Shown in pieces: positions 59,701-64,000 of a DNA stretch of 64,000 bases; positions within the stretch are counted from its first letter, which is position 1, and each line of letters begins with the position of its first letter. The notes beneath the pieces are model-generated. The model was not told the DNA's origin and searched no databases. It saw only the letters and a program-made list of their open reading frames with translations. The stretch is from Trochalopteron elliotii. Its lineage: Eukaryota > Chordata > Aves > Passeriformes > Leiothrichidae. The stretch is from the NCBI GenBank assembly GCA_024734555.1, contig JANPWX010000009.1:354416-418415 (forward strand), read 5' to 3'. The translations under genes were made by a program, and so were the position numbers.

Positions 59701-62415
59701 CAGCTCCTCCAACTCTGACTCGCTGTCCCATAAGTCTGCGGCAGATAAACTCTCAGAAGAAGTAGATGAGATTTGGAACGACCTGGAGAACTACATCAAG
59801 AAAAATGAGGAAAAGACAAGAGACCGTGTCCTTGCAGCCTTTCCTGTTTGTAAAGATGACATGCAGGAAAGGCTGCATGCTGGTAGCACACCTGAACTGA
59901 GTAGAGATGTAGAGTACTCACTGTCTACTCTCTCTCTGCCAGAAACTCCTATTTTCCCTAAAACTGGGAAGCCCAGGGCTGCCACCATAAGTGAGGCTAA
60001 TCTCAGGTGTGAAGACACTACACCATGTAGGGAAAATTCTTTTATGAGTTTGAACAGATCTTCCTTCTCCGGTGAGATGCCTTTTGTAGATAGTCCATAT
60101 GAGCCCGCCAGTAGTGTTCTGTCCAGCACACCTGCAGAGGGCATGGAAAATGACTTGGCTGTTACGGATAAAACAAAGAACAGAGTTTTTATGATGGCAA
60201 GGCAATACAGCCAAAAAATTAAGAAGGCTAACCAGCTTTTGAAAGTTAAAAGTCCAGAGCAGGAGCAGTCAGCTAGTAGACAACAGAAACTGAAACACAA
60301 AGATCTTGCTGCTATTCTGGAGGAGAAGAAACAAGGAGGTCCTGCTATTGGTATGTTGAAAACATTTCTGTACAGATACATTTCTTTAGTAACTTTCAGT
60401 GAACTTTGTGTTCTGAACTGGAAGATTATGAATTTTCCTCACCTTGGTCATTGATTATCAGGATGGTATTTTCTGTGTTACAACTGAAATTAATTTTCTC
60501 AGACTGCTTTAACACGAATGGTCCTTTATATCTCATTTCTTGTTACTTAACTTTGGGAAGAAGTAGCTGGGCAGTGTCAGGAAAGAGCATTTCAACTGAG
60601 GCTGGAAGCAGAATTCATGCCTGAAGCACTATTGGCCTCCCAAAGAAAAGCAGTTATTTCCTTTAATAGTGTGATCTTGAGAGTTTGACTAAACCAGTGT
60701 TTATTCAAGTCGATCTGCCTTCTAACAAGTCACATACATTTGCTCAGGTACCATTCAGAATCCTACCCATAAACATAAGCAATGTGGTCAGATAAGAAAG
60801 AGCTGAAAATTTTTCTATCAGCCAATGAATGTGCAAAGTCATGGATATGCAACAGCTCTGGAACTATTTTTGTCCATGATCATTTGAAACAAAGGGAAGA
60901 AGTGGAGCCAGCAGACTCCATGCACCAGAATGTCATTCTTGCCGCCTTGTAATATTTTTAAAAGTCCCTAAATATCTTATTTACCAGGCCGTTTTTAGAA
61001 TGTTCTTTTCCATTTCAGTGTGAAACAAGCAGCATATTATTGGAACCGTGTGTTCCAAGCATTGTATCCTGCATGACTGCTCACTGTAGCAAGATATTTT
61101 ATGCTTCTTTTCCTCTACAAAGTGTACTGAAATGTGATGCAAAGGCCTTTCCAGCCTCCAGTGTTTCATGCTACTTTGCAGGGGCCAAATTTATTGACAC
61201 AACTGAAAGCTCTCCTCTACCGGTACTAAGCATTTCGAGATACTTAAATGTCCACATGATTCACTGAAATGGATTCCTTGTCTCTGCTAAGTTAATTCTC
61301 TCTTCTTTCTAGGTGCCAGAATAGCTGAATATTCCCAGCTTTATGACCAAATTGTCTTCAGAGACAGTACTCCTAAGGTCCAAAAGGAAGCTGGGCCCAG
61401 TCCTCAGGAGCTGTCAGCTGGGAGGTTTCCCACACCCGTGGCCACGTGTCCTCCCCGTTCCCAGCCTGCCAGTGAATGCTCAAGACCAGAAGATTGGCTT
61501 TTGCATTCCGTGTACAGTAATGGTGAGCTGGCCGACTTCTCTCCGCGTTCCGAATCCCAGGACCCAAAGTCCAAGCACTCATATGCAGAAGCTGGCACAA
61601 AAAGCAATTCAAAGCAGTTGCCGTCAGCTGGCTCAGTGCCTTCTCTTCAGATTTCCAATCGTTTGCATGTCCCAGCGCAAAGGTGGAGTGCCATTATAAG
61701 CCAACCAAACAAAGAAAACTTGCATCAAGATCACGTCTATAACTCGCTGGGGAGGAGAGTAAGCAGTGTAAAACCACAGACATACAGCAGGTCACAGTCC
61801 TCATCCTCAATAGTTGTCAACAGGTCTGGAGAATCAATTGTATATAATAATGAAATTGATAAAAAAAGGCTCCATTTGAATAGGAACTTTGGATTCAACA
61901 GCCATCAAACTCCTGGGATTGCTTCAGGATGTACAGGGCCAGAGATGAGAAAGCAGATTCCTGAAAACTGTTCAGATATGATTCTGCAGGATTCTCAAAA
62001 GGTCCTGAGAGTGAACAGAGCCTCCCCTCTGACAGCACAGATGGCCACTCAGAACTATTTTTCAAATTTCAAAGATTCTGAAGAAGGAGAAGGGGATGAT
62101 GATGACTATGTTGAAATAAAGTCTGAAGATGAGGGATCTGACTTGGAGACTTCTCAGAACCAAACAAGGAAATCAGATCCTAAAGTGTGTAACACAGATG
62201 CTGTTCCTTCTGAAACATTCTGTGGCAAAACTGTCTCCTGTACTCCTGCAAAGTCTGCCAGCAGCAAACACGCACTTACCCCATATCTGACTGCTTATAG
62301 TGATTCCGATAAACTGAATGACTACCTGTGGAGAGTGCCATCTCCTAATCAGCAGAATATTGTCCAGTCTTTAAGGGAAAAGTTTCAGTGTCTCAGTTCA
62401 AGTAGCTTTGCTTGA
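17306..62415 (+). CDS. PLEKHG1: PLEKHG1, Rho guanine-nucleotide exchange factor (whole spliced CDS, 17 coding exons)
   Basis: Joining exons 17306-17725, 35122-35222, 39723-39792, 46730-46776, 47240-47390, 48357-48488, 50842-51024, 51113-51208, 51323-51409, 53257-53290, 53726-53821, 55024-55062, 55523-55545, 56425-56643, 57717-57824, 58661-60350 and 61313-62415 gives one uninterrupted 1,532-residue frame; every junction is GT-AG. The product matches vertebrate PLEKHG1 from the N-terminal [10 protein letters not shown] to the C-terminal [14 protein letters not shown]. Seen: DH domain about 112-297 with CR1 (E128, Y131, L135) and CR3 [11 protein letters not shown] at 248-258; PH domain about 325-422 ending in the helix with W410; a long Ser-rich and acidic C-terminal half. 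Family knowledge: DH-PH proteins load GTP onto Rho GTPases at membranes and the cytoskeleton, and PLEKHG1 has been linked to Rho-family signalling in stretched endothelial cells. The human protein as I remember it is 1,385 residues; most of the extra length here comes from exons 14 and 15. No frameshift or premature stop is visible. Confidence 0.96.
19650..19960 (+). repeat. Purine-rich tract
   Basis: Around 300 bases dominated by A and G on the + strand with many GGGA and GAAA words. It abuts the CR1 fragment. The long minus-strand frame here (19456-20112) exists because the tract lacks stop codons by composition. Confidence 0.6.
19984..20578 (-). mobile_element. CR1 LINE fragment, 3' part of ORF2
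   Basis: Minus-strand translation gives CR1 ORF2 landmarks: [60 protein letters not shown], and [20 protein letters not shown]. It ends near 19984 in the CR1 3' region (GTCATCTGGTCCAACC in + orientation). Frames are broken, so it is a fossil. Probably the downstream half of the same copy as 21150-21545. Confidence 0.9.
20579..21149. other. Sequence between the two CR1 halves
   Basis: About 570 bases where roughly 270 bases of CR1 ORF2 would be expected. It is purine-rich to 20760 and G/T-rich at 21015-21095 (runs of five to seven G). No CR1 motif could be read here. It may be inserted or strongly rearranged DNA. Confidence 0.45.
21150..21545 (-). mobile_element. CR1 LINE fragment, reverse-transcriptase core
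   Basis: On the minus strand it encodes a degraded reverse-transcriptase segment ([14 protein letters not shown], then ENWLN and [11 protein letters not shown]). These correspond to the YLDFSKAFD and GVPQGS-type motifs of CR1. Stops and indels interrupt it. It lies upstream, in element order, of the 19984-20578 fragment, in the same orientation. Confidence 0.85.
22840..23340 (+). repeat. Pyrimidine-rich tract
   Basis: About 500 bases with strong C+T excess on the + strand. Open frames on the opposite strand, including one of 122 codons, are compositional. Not identified as a known family. Confidence 0.55.
26104..26147. repeat. Perfect 22-bp tandem duplication
   Basis: Two identical 22-bp copies of a unit starting GGAGGTTGTATTCC occupy 26104-26125 and 26126-26147. 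Absence of differences suggests a recent event. Confidence 0.92.
29231..29332 (+). promoter_or_regulatory. Small CpG patch with E-boxes and donor-like site
   Basis: CCCCGCGGGCTGCGTG lies around 29260-29275 in otherwise CpG-poor intron, followed by CAGCTG (29282-29287) and CACGTG (29288-29293) E-boxes. A consensus donor CACAG/gtgagc follows at 29331/29332. Could be an intronic regulatory element or an unused exon end. Confidence 0.25.
33722..33753. repeat. Perfect 16-bp tandem duplication
   Basis: AGTTTTGGGAGTGATG is present twice in a row (33722-33737, 33738-33753). Confidence 0.9.
35122..35222 (+). CDS. PLEKHG1: PLEKHG1 coding exon 2 (residues 141-174): DH domain
   Basis: 101 nt between acceptor ttgttag and donor gtaaat. 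It starts in phase 0 ([12 protein letters not shown]) and ends with two bases of a Ser codon completed by exon 3. The sequence continues the DH helical bundle ([19 protein letters not shown]), where the I-x-x-I/L-x-x-F pattern matches the usual DH second conserved region. It lies after the 17.4-kb intron and shows no stop or indel. Confidence 0.95.
35223..39722 (+). other. PLEKHG1: PLEKHG1 intron 2 (4.5 kb)
   Basis: Donor gtaaat. Contains a purine-rich GGA run at 38600-38640 and a CR1 3' fragment at about 39264-39425, close to the acceptor. Nothing else recognised. Confidence 0.85.
39264..39425 (-). mobile_element. CR1 3'-end fragment
   Basis: In + orientation it begins with a CR1 terminus complement (TCACAGAGTCATGGAATAG, TTGGGTTGGAAGGCACC) and continues with CATCCAACCTGGCCTTGAGT, the 3' UTR of avian CR1 read backwards. 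Only about 160 bases remain. It sits about 300 bases before the exon 3 acceptor. Confidence 0.88.
39723..39792 (+). CDS. PLEKHG1: PLEKHG1 coding exon 3 (residues 174-197): DH domain
   Basis: 70 nt, acceptor ttgttttag, donor gtaagt. Completes Ser174 and encodes [20 protein letters not shown] plus VSK, near-identical to human (D for E in the IADCF part). It ends in phase 0. The surrounding 11 kb of intron contains no other coding signal on this strand. Confidence 0.95.
39793..46729 (+). other. PLEKHG1: PLEKHG1 intron 3 (6.9 kb)
   Basis: Donor gtaagt. AT-rich, with a short GA repeat at 41130-41145, an 11-base T run near 44300, and one CR1 terminus at 46268-46352. No exon or second gene recognised. 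Confidence 0.85.
46268..46352 (+). mobile_element. CR1 3' terminus, sense orientation
   Basis: The end of an avian CR1 in + orientation: GGGGCTGTCCTGTGCAAGGC followed after a small deletion by GTCCCTTCCAACTCAGGGTA and ending ATTCTACAATTCTGTGAT, the degenerate 8-bp CR1 tail repeats. The only CR1 copy in the window on the gene's own strand. Confidence 0.85.
46730..46776 (+). CDS. PLEKHG1: PLEKHG1 coding exon 4 (residues 198-213): DH domain
   Basis: A 47-nt exon, acceptor tgtgcag, donor gtagga. Encodes [15 protein letters not shown] and the first two bases of Arg213. The Y-x-x-Y-C-x-N-Y-P pattern is the DH segment that precedes conserved region 3. The exon is far too short to stand out as an ORF and was found from the splice phases of its neighbours (phase 0 in, 2 out). 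Confidence 0.94.
46777..47239 (+). other. PLEKHG1: PLEKHG1 intron 4 (463 bp)
   Basis: Donor gtagga, acceptor tgctttcag. Contains A-rich runs at 46900-46925 and 47085-47100; nothing else seen. Confidence 0.85.
47240..47390 (+). CDS. PLEKHG1: PLEKHG1 coding exon 5 (residues 213-263): DH conserved region 3
   Basis: 151 nt, acceptor tgctttcag, donor gtaaga. Carries the most diagnostic DH motif, [11 protein letters not shown] at residues 248-258, followed by HLLLH. In Dbl-family GEFs this helix contacts switch regions of the Rho GTPase and is needed for nucleotide exchange. All key basic and aromatic positions are intact, so the catalytic core looks functional. Ends in phase 0. Confidence 0.96.
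47391..48356 (+). other. PLEKHG1: PLEKHG1 intron 5 (966 bp)
   Basis: Donor gtaaga, acceptor with a T-rich tract (48330-48356). No repeat or other gene recognised. Confidence 0.85.
48357..48488 (+). CDS. PLEKHG1: PLEKHG1 coding exon 6 (residues 264-307): end of DH domain
   Basis: 132 nt (44 codons, phase 0 to 0), acceptor tttcttag, donor gtgagt. Encodes the long terminal DH helix ([20 protein letters not shown], then [15 protein letters not shown]), which runs into the DH-PH linker. Nearly identical to human apart from conservative changes. Confidence 0.96.
48489..50841 (+). other. PLEKHG1: PLEKHG1 intron 6 (2.35 kb)
   Basis: Donor gtgagt, acceptor ctgttgcag. Contains T-rich sequence with repeated GTTTTGGG words at 49288-49322 and a 14-bp tandem duplication at 50091-50118. 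No further gene. Confidence 0.85.
50091..50118. repeat. Perfect 14-bp tandem duplication
   Basis: CATTGCTATTGACA occurs twice in tandem. Confidence 0.88.
50842..51024 (+). CDS. PLEKHG1: PLEKHG1 coding exon 7 (residues 308-368): DH-PH linker and first half of PH domain
   Basis: 183 nt (61 codons, phase 0 to 0), acceptor ctgttgcag, donor gtatgt. Begins [20 protein letters not shown]; the PH fold starts near G325 with strands [11 protein letters not shown] and [15 protein letters not shown]. The [11 protein letters not shown] strand is typical of PH domains in Dbl GEFs, which position the exchange domain at membranes or bind partners. Confidence 0.96.
51113..51208 (+). CDS. PLEKHG1: PLEKHG1 coding exon 8 (residues 369-400): PH domain
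   Basis: 96 nt (32 codons, phase 0 to 0), acceptor cattgcag, donor gtatga. Encodes [20 protein letters not shown] and [12 protein letters not shown], the middle strands of the PH domain. It is separated from exon 7 by an 88-nt intron and from exon 9 by a 114-nt intron. Confidence 0.96.
51323..51409 (+). CDS. PLEKHG1: PLEKHG1 coding exon 9 (residues 401-429): PH C-terminal helix
   Basis: 87 nt (29 codons, phase 0 to 0), acceptor tttatcag, donor gtaaaa followed by an unusually pure A tract. Encodes [20 protein letters not shown] then [10 protein letters not shown]410 is the near-invariant Trp in the last helix of PH domains. The intron beyond the donor is A-rich (51410-51480). Confidence 0.95.
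51410..53256 (+). other. PLEKHG1: PLEKHG1 intron 9 (1.85 kb)
   Basis: Begins with a donor merging into a 14-base A tract and then a CAAA-rich stretch to 51480. No exon or known repeat elsewhere in it. Confidence 0.85.
53257..53290 (+). CDS. PLEKHG1: PLEKHG1 coding exon 10 (residues 430-441): post-PH linker
   Basis: A 34-nt exon, acceptor ctcttccag, donor gtaagt. Encodes [11 protein letters not shown] and the first base of His441. It matches the mammalian sequence exactly in this segment as I recall it. Found by matching splice phases (0 in, 1 out). Confidence 0.93.
53291..53725 (+). other. PLEKHG1: PLEKHG1 intron 10 (435 bp)
   Basis: Donor gtaagt, acceptor ttccacag. Nothing else recognised. 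Confidence 0.85.
53726..53821 (+). CDS. PLEKHG1: PLEKHG1 coding exon 11 (residues 441-473): linker with RRKSEP motif
   Basis: 96 nt, phase 1 to 1, acceptor ttccacag, donor gtgaat. Encodes [20 protein letters not shown] and then [11 protein letters not shown] plus the first base of Glu473. The basic cluster with a Ser reads through the junction as RRKSEP (469-474), which fits a basophilic kinase site and a loose 14-3-3 motif. A frame-neutral exon. Confidence 0.93.
53822..55522 (+). other. PLEKHG1: PLEKHG1 introns 11 and 12 (interrupted by exon 12 at 55024-55062)
   Basis: Intron 11 is 1.2 kb and intron 12 is 460 bp, both GT-AG. No repeat family or other gene recognised. Confidence 0.85.
55024..55062 (+). 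CDS. PLEKHG1: PLEKHG1 coding exon 12 (residues 473-486): linker
   Basis: 39 nt, phase 1 to 1, acceptor gtctttttcag, donor gtaaga. Encodes the rest of Glu473, then [12 protein letters not shown]. The human counterpart reads PSSRSHKVLKTS as I recall it. Very short, recognised by similarity and phase. Confidence 0.9.
55523..55545 (+). CDS. PLEKHG1: PLEKHG1 coding exon 13 (residues 486-493): 23-nt microexon
   Basis: A 23-nt microexon, acceptor ctatttgcag, donor gtaagc. Completes Asp486 and encodes VSPDVQK, aligning with human AQDIQK. It is needed for frame: it takes phase 1 to phase 0, so skipping it would shift all downstream codons unless another exon compensates. Confidence 0.86.
55546..56424 (+). 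other. PLEKHG1: PLEKHG1 intron 13 (879 bp) with TA microsatellite
   Basis: Donor gtaagc. Includes an imperfect TA-rich run at about 55923-55947 and a near-tandem pair of ATAAATAAG words at 56270-56295. No other feature. Confidence 0.8.
56425..56643 (+). CDS. PLEKHG1: PLEKHG1 coding exon 14 (residues 494-566): extra linker exon with acidic end
   Basis: 219 nt (73 codons, phase 0 to 0) between a strong acceptor (eight T then taag) and donor gtagga. The frame is open throughout and begins [20 protein letters not shown]; it ends in an acidic run [10 protein letters not shown] at 557-566. I do not recall this segment in the canonical human protein, which passes from DIQK straight to VSREEG. Being frame-neutral, it could be an alternative cassette. 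Splice sites and frame support it; transcript evidence is absent. Confidence 0.78.
56644..58660 (+). other. PLEKHG1: PLEKHG1 introns 14 and 15 (flanking exon 15)
   Basis: Intron 14 (1,073 bp) and intron 15 (836 bp) surround the 108-nt basic exon. Both are GT-AG. No repeats or other genes recognised. Confidence 0.8.
57717..57824 (+). CDS. PLEKHG1: PLEKHG1 coding exon 15 (residues 567-602): basic linker exon with bipartite NLS-like motif
   Basis: 108 nt (36 codons, phase 0 to 0), acceptor aaaatcacag after a T-rich tract, donor gtaagt. Encodes [16 protein letters not shown] and continues to CEMQ. The basic clusters RKR (577-579) and KRR (590-592) are separated by ten residues, the classic bipartite nuclear-localisation spacing. 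Like exon 14 it is missing from the human canonical protein as I remember it and is frame-neutral. Whether it is constitutive is unknown. Confidence 0.78.
58661..60350 (+). CDS. PLEKHG1: PLEKHG1 coding exon 16 (residues 603-1166): large C-terminal exon
   Basis: 1,690 nt, acceptor atctccacag, donor gtatgt, phase 0 to 1. Landmarks shared with human PLEKHG1: [17 protein letters not shown] followed by an acidic run (about 674-684); RRASS at 733-737, a PKA/AGC-like site; [20 protein letters not shown] around Y788; NIYDTI around Y873; [26 protein letters not shown]; and [20 protein letters not shown]. No folded domain is evident; the segment looks disordered and scaffold-like with Tyr and Ser phosphosites. 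A 21-nt spaced repeat (59497-59530) gives [12 protein letters not shown], apparently a local duplication. Confidence 0.95.
60351..61312 (+). other. PLEKHG1: PLEKHG1 intron 16 (962 bp)
   Basis: Donor gtatgt, acceptor ctttctag. The exon 16 frame stays open into the intron until TGA at 60452-60454. Retention or polyadenylation here would truncate the protein after about 34 extra residues. Nothing else seen. Confidence 0.85.
61313..62415 (+). CDS. PLEKHG1: PLEKHG1 coding exon 17 (residues 1166-1532) and stop
   Basis: 1,103 coding nt from acceptor ctttctag to TGA at 62413-62415. Starts [18 protein letters not shown], as in human. Contains [45 protein letters not shown], a strong acidic patch at about 1420-1445 ([20 protein letters not shown]) and the highly conserved end [20 protein letters not shown]...LSSSSFA. 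The tail is well conserved although the middle diverges, which suggests a functional C-terminal element of unknown role. Confidence 0.95.
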
Positions 62416-63606
62416 TGCTTTCAATAATTTCTAGCTGTGCTGCCTTATCATGACAGAGTATATACTAGGGTAATCAATACTGGCATCATGTATTTCCATA
62501 ATATTACACTATCAGGCATTGTATTGCAATAATGTTGTAAATAGATGCAAAATGTATCTTTTTAAAAATGGTTTAGAATCCTGGACATGAAAAAGGCCAC
62601 AGGTGTCCTGTCTGGGGTCACTGTAGCATGTCTACTTCTCATCTCCTACTGAATCTTCACATCTCTTCCTTTGTTAGGTGTGATACTCCTGATTCTTGCC
62701 ATCGAATCAGGTGTGATGGCATTTGATTCTTAAACCATATTATCATTTGGAAACCTTAGTATTCAGACTTTCCAGTTGGTATCCAGTGTTCTGCATCAAA
62801 AATACCTGTGTGATTACTGTGCTTACATACAGGAGCATTTAGCTGGGCAGCTGCTCCTGTGACTGTGCAGATTTCTGAGCAGGGTGCTGGTGATTACACC
62901 AACAGGCTATGTGTGCAATTGCACATACTTTTTTGCACGTTACTTTTCATCAGATTCCAAGTGTGTGGGACCAATGCATATGCTGCATTATTTTAGAGCA
63001 AGCTTCTTACATTTTAAAGAAAATCTAGTCCTAGTACTTGTGCCAGGCTGATAGCTCTGTGTCTGAAGGCTCTTCTACTTTCTGGAACTGCGTAGGAGGC
63101 AGAAGACAGGCAGTGAAGGCTTTTATGAGAGCCTGTGGATGTGACACAGTCCTTGCCTGGGGAATGATTTTGGCATTAGAAGGGGAACTGCACTGCTTGT
63201 CAGGAGGGCTAGACCAGTCTTGGTACCTCCAGTGATGGTGGTGTTTGTGACATGCAAGCAAAATCTGAGCATCTTGTAGCTCAACACCCAGCTGTCAAAA
63301 GCTGCTCTGTAGAGTTTGAGACAAAGCTGTGTGTAACATGCAGCGACCTGGGCATTTGTCATTTGTTCAAGTCCCAGTGCCAGTAACCCTGTGAGAGAAT
63401 GAGGCTTGGCCAGATTCTGGAGTGAAATAGTAATAGTGGGACACGTTTGGCCCATAGAGTGGTTCAGTGATACTGCTGGTTGAATGACAAGCTGCAGTCC
63501 CCAGCGCATGCGTCTCCTGTAGCAGGAAGCGACCCTTCCTGACAGAGAGAGGTAAAAGATATATTTTGTGAATCAGTCAGGGCTGACTCTAATCCAACTT
63601 ATGTAC

Positions 63607-63612
63607 AATAAA
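63607..63612 (+). terminator. Candidate polyadenylation signal 1
   Basis: AATAAA 1.19 kb after the stop, followed closely by a second hexamer. It would give a 3' UTR of about 1.2 kb. Confidence 0.5.
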
Positions 63613-63663
63613 AAGTAGCTTAAAGATGAGAATACATTCCATTCTTTTGCAAATAATGTATAG

Positions 63664-63669
63664 AATAAA
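63664..63669 (+). terminator. Candidate polyadenylation signal 2
   Basis: AATAAA 57 bases after the first; a TG-containing stretch (GCTGCCGTTTGG) lies just downstream. Confidence 0.45.
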
Positions 63670-63891
63670 TGCTGCCGTTTGGAGCAAGGGCAGACTTTCC
63701 AGTACCATCTACACTTAACTCCCCTTCATCATCTTTGTTGCACAGCTTTGGATTCCGTTACTTGAAAACATTGTACCGAAAGGAAAGCCTAGATACATCT
63801 ACACTGATCATCTTATGTGACTGTTGTTCTTTTATTGGTGCTTACATTTTTCAGATTACATGGATAAAGCCAGTACTGAGTTAAACATATC

Positions 63892-63897
63892 AATAAA
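63892..63897 (+). terminator. Candidate polyadenylation signal 3
   Basis: AATAAA in an A-rich context, 1.48 kb after the stop. It would give the longest 3' UTR visible in the window. Confidence 0.5.
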
Positions 63898-64000
63898 CAA
63901 AGGAATTTCATTGAAATACTATTTTTACTAACCACCTGTCGCTCCCCTCAGTTAAAGAGCACTGTACTTCCAGAACAGCTGATTATTTACTACATTGGTT

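Larger units (their letters stand above)
62416..63915 (+). other. PLEKHG1: PLEKHG1 3' UTR (end approximate)
   Basis: No coding signal on either strand after the stop. The region contains three canonical AATAAA hexamers (63607, 63664, 63892) in the last 400 bases of the window. The last is followed by mixed sequence with no very strong GU-rich element, so the transcript may end near 63630-63690, near 63910, or beyond the window. Confidence 0.7.

Noticed and set aside
59791..60381. 196-codon minus-strand frame opposite exon 16
   Set aside because: Antisense shadow of the PLEKHG1 coding exon.
1..64000. CRISPR array, prokaryotic operons, integrated virus, tRNA or rRNA genes
   Set aside because: None is visible. 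There are no regularly spaced repeats, retroviral gag/pol motifs or tRNA boxes, and the window is a vertebrate intron-exon landscape.

Overview
This window is vertebrate nuclear DNA, almost certainly from a bird. It is AT-rich and intron-rich, all 16 introns that could be placed are GT-AG, and it carries several degenerate CR1 LINE fragments ending in the avian-type CR1 3' end (13.6-14.1 kb, 20.0-21.5 kb, 39.3 kb, 46.3 kb). The species cannot be named from sequence alone.

The only protein-coding gene I can support is PLEKHG1, a Dbl-family Rho guanine-nucleotide exchange factor (DH-PH), on the + strand. Seventeen coding exons were joined by hand between the ATG at 17306 and the TGA at 62415. 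They keep one open frame of 4,599 nt (1,532 codons plus stop). The catalytic DH domain (about residues 112-297) and PH domain (about 325-422) come from exons 1-9. A linker comes from small exons 10-15. Two large exons (16 and 17) encode the long, low-complexity Ser/acidic C-terminal half. The 3' UTR starts at 62416 and has AATAAA signals at 63607, 63664 and 63892.

Layout: 1-17186 holds no recognisable coding gene. It is probably intronic or 5'-flanking DNA of PLEKHG1, since the upstream non-coding exons of this gene lie far away in mammals. It contains two weak CpG-enriched patches (about 4.46-4.79 kb and 11.1-11.6 kb); the second looks like a possible alternative first exon. 17187-17725 is the first coding exon. 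17726-35121 is a 17.4-kb intron containing the large split CR1. 35-47 kb holds small DH exons in long introns. 47-54 kb holds a compact DH-PH exon cluster. 55-62 kb holds the linker and C-terminal exons.

The points most worth a second look are: two frame-neutral exons (56425-56643 and 57717-57824) that add 109 residues relative to the human protein as I remember it and encode a textbook-spaced bipartite basic motif; a 23-nt microexon; a splice acceptor whose pyrimidine tract is a GTTT microsatellite; a candidate internal promoter/first exon near 11.3 kb; and a direct repeat 1 kb apart at 15.0 and 16.1 kb. I found no sign of an undescribed system such as a defence island, mobile operon or viral insertion.
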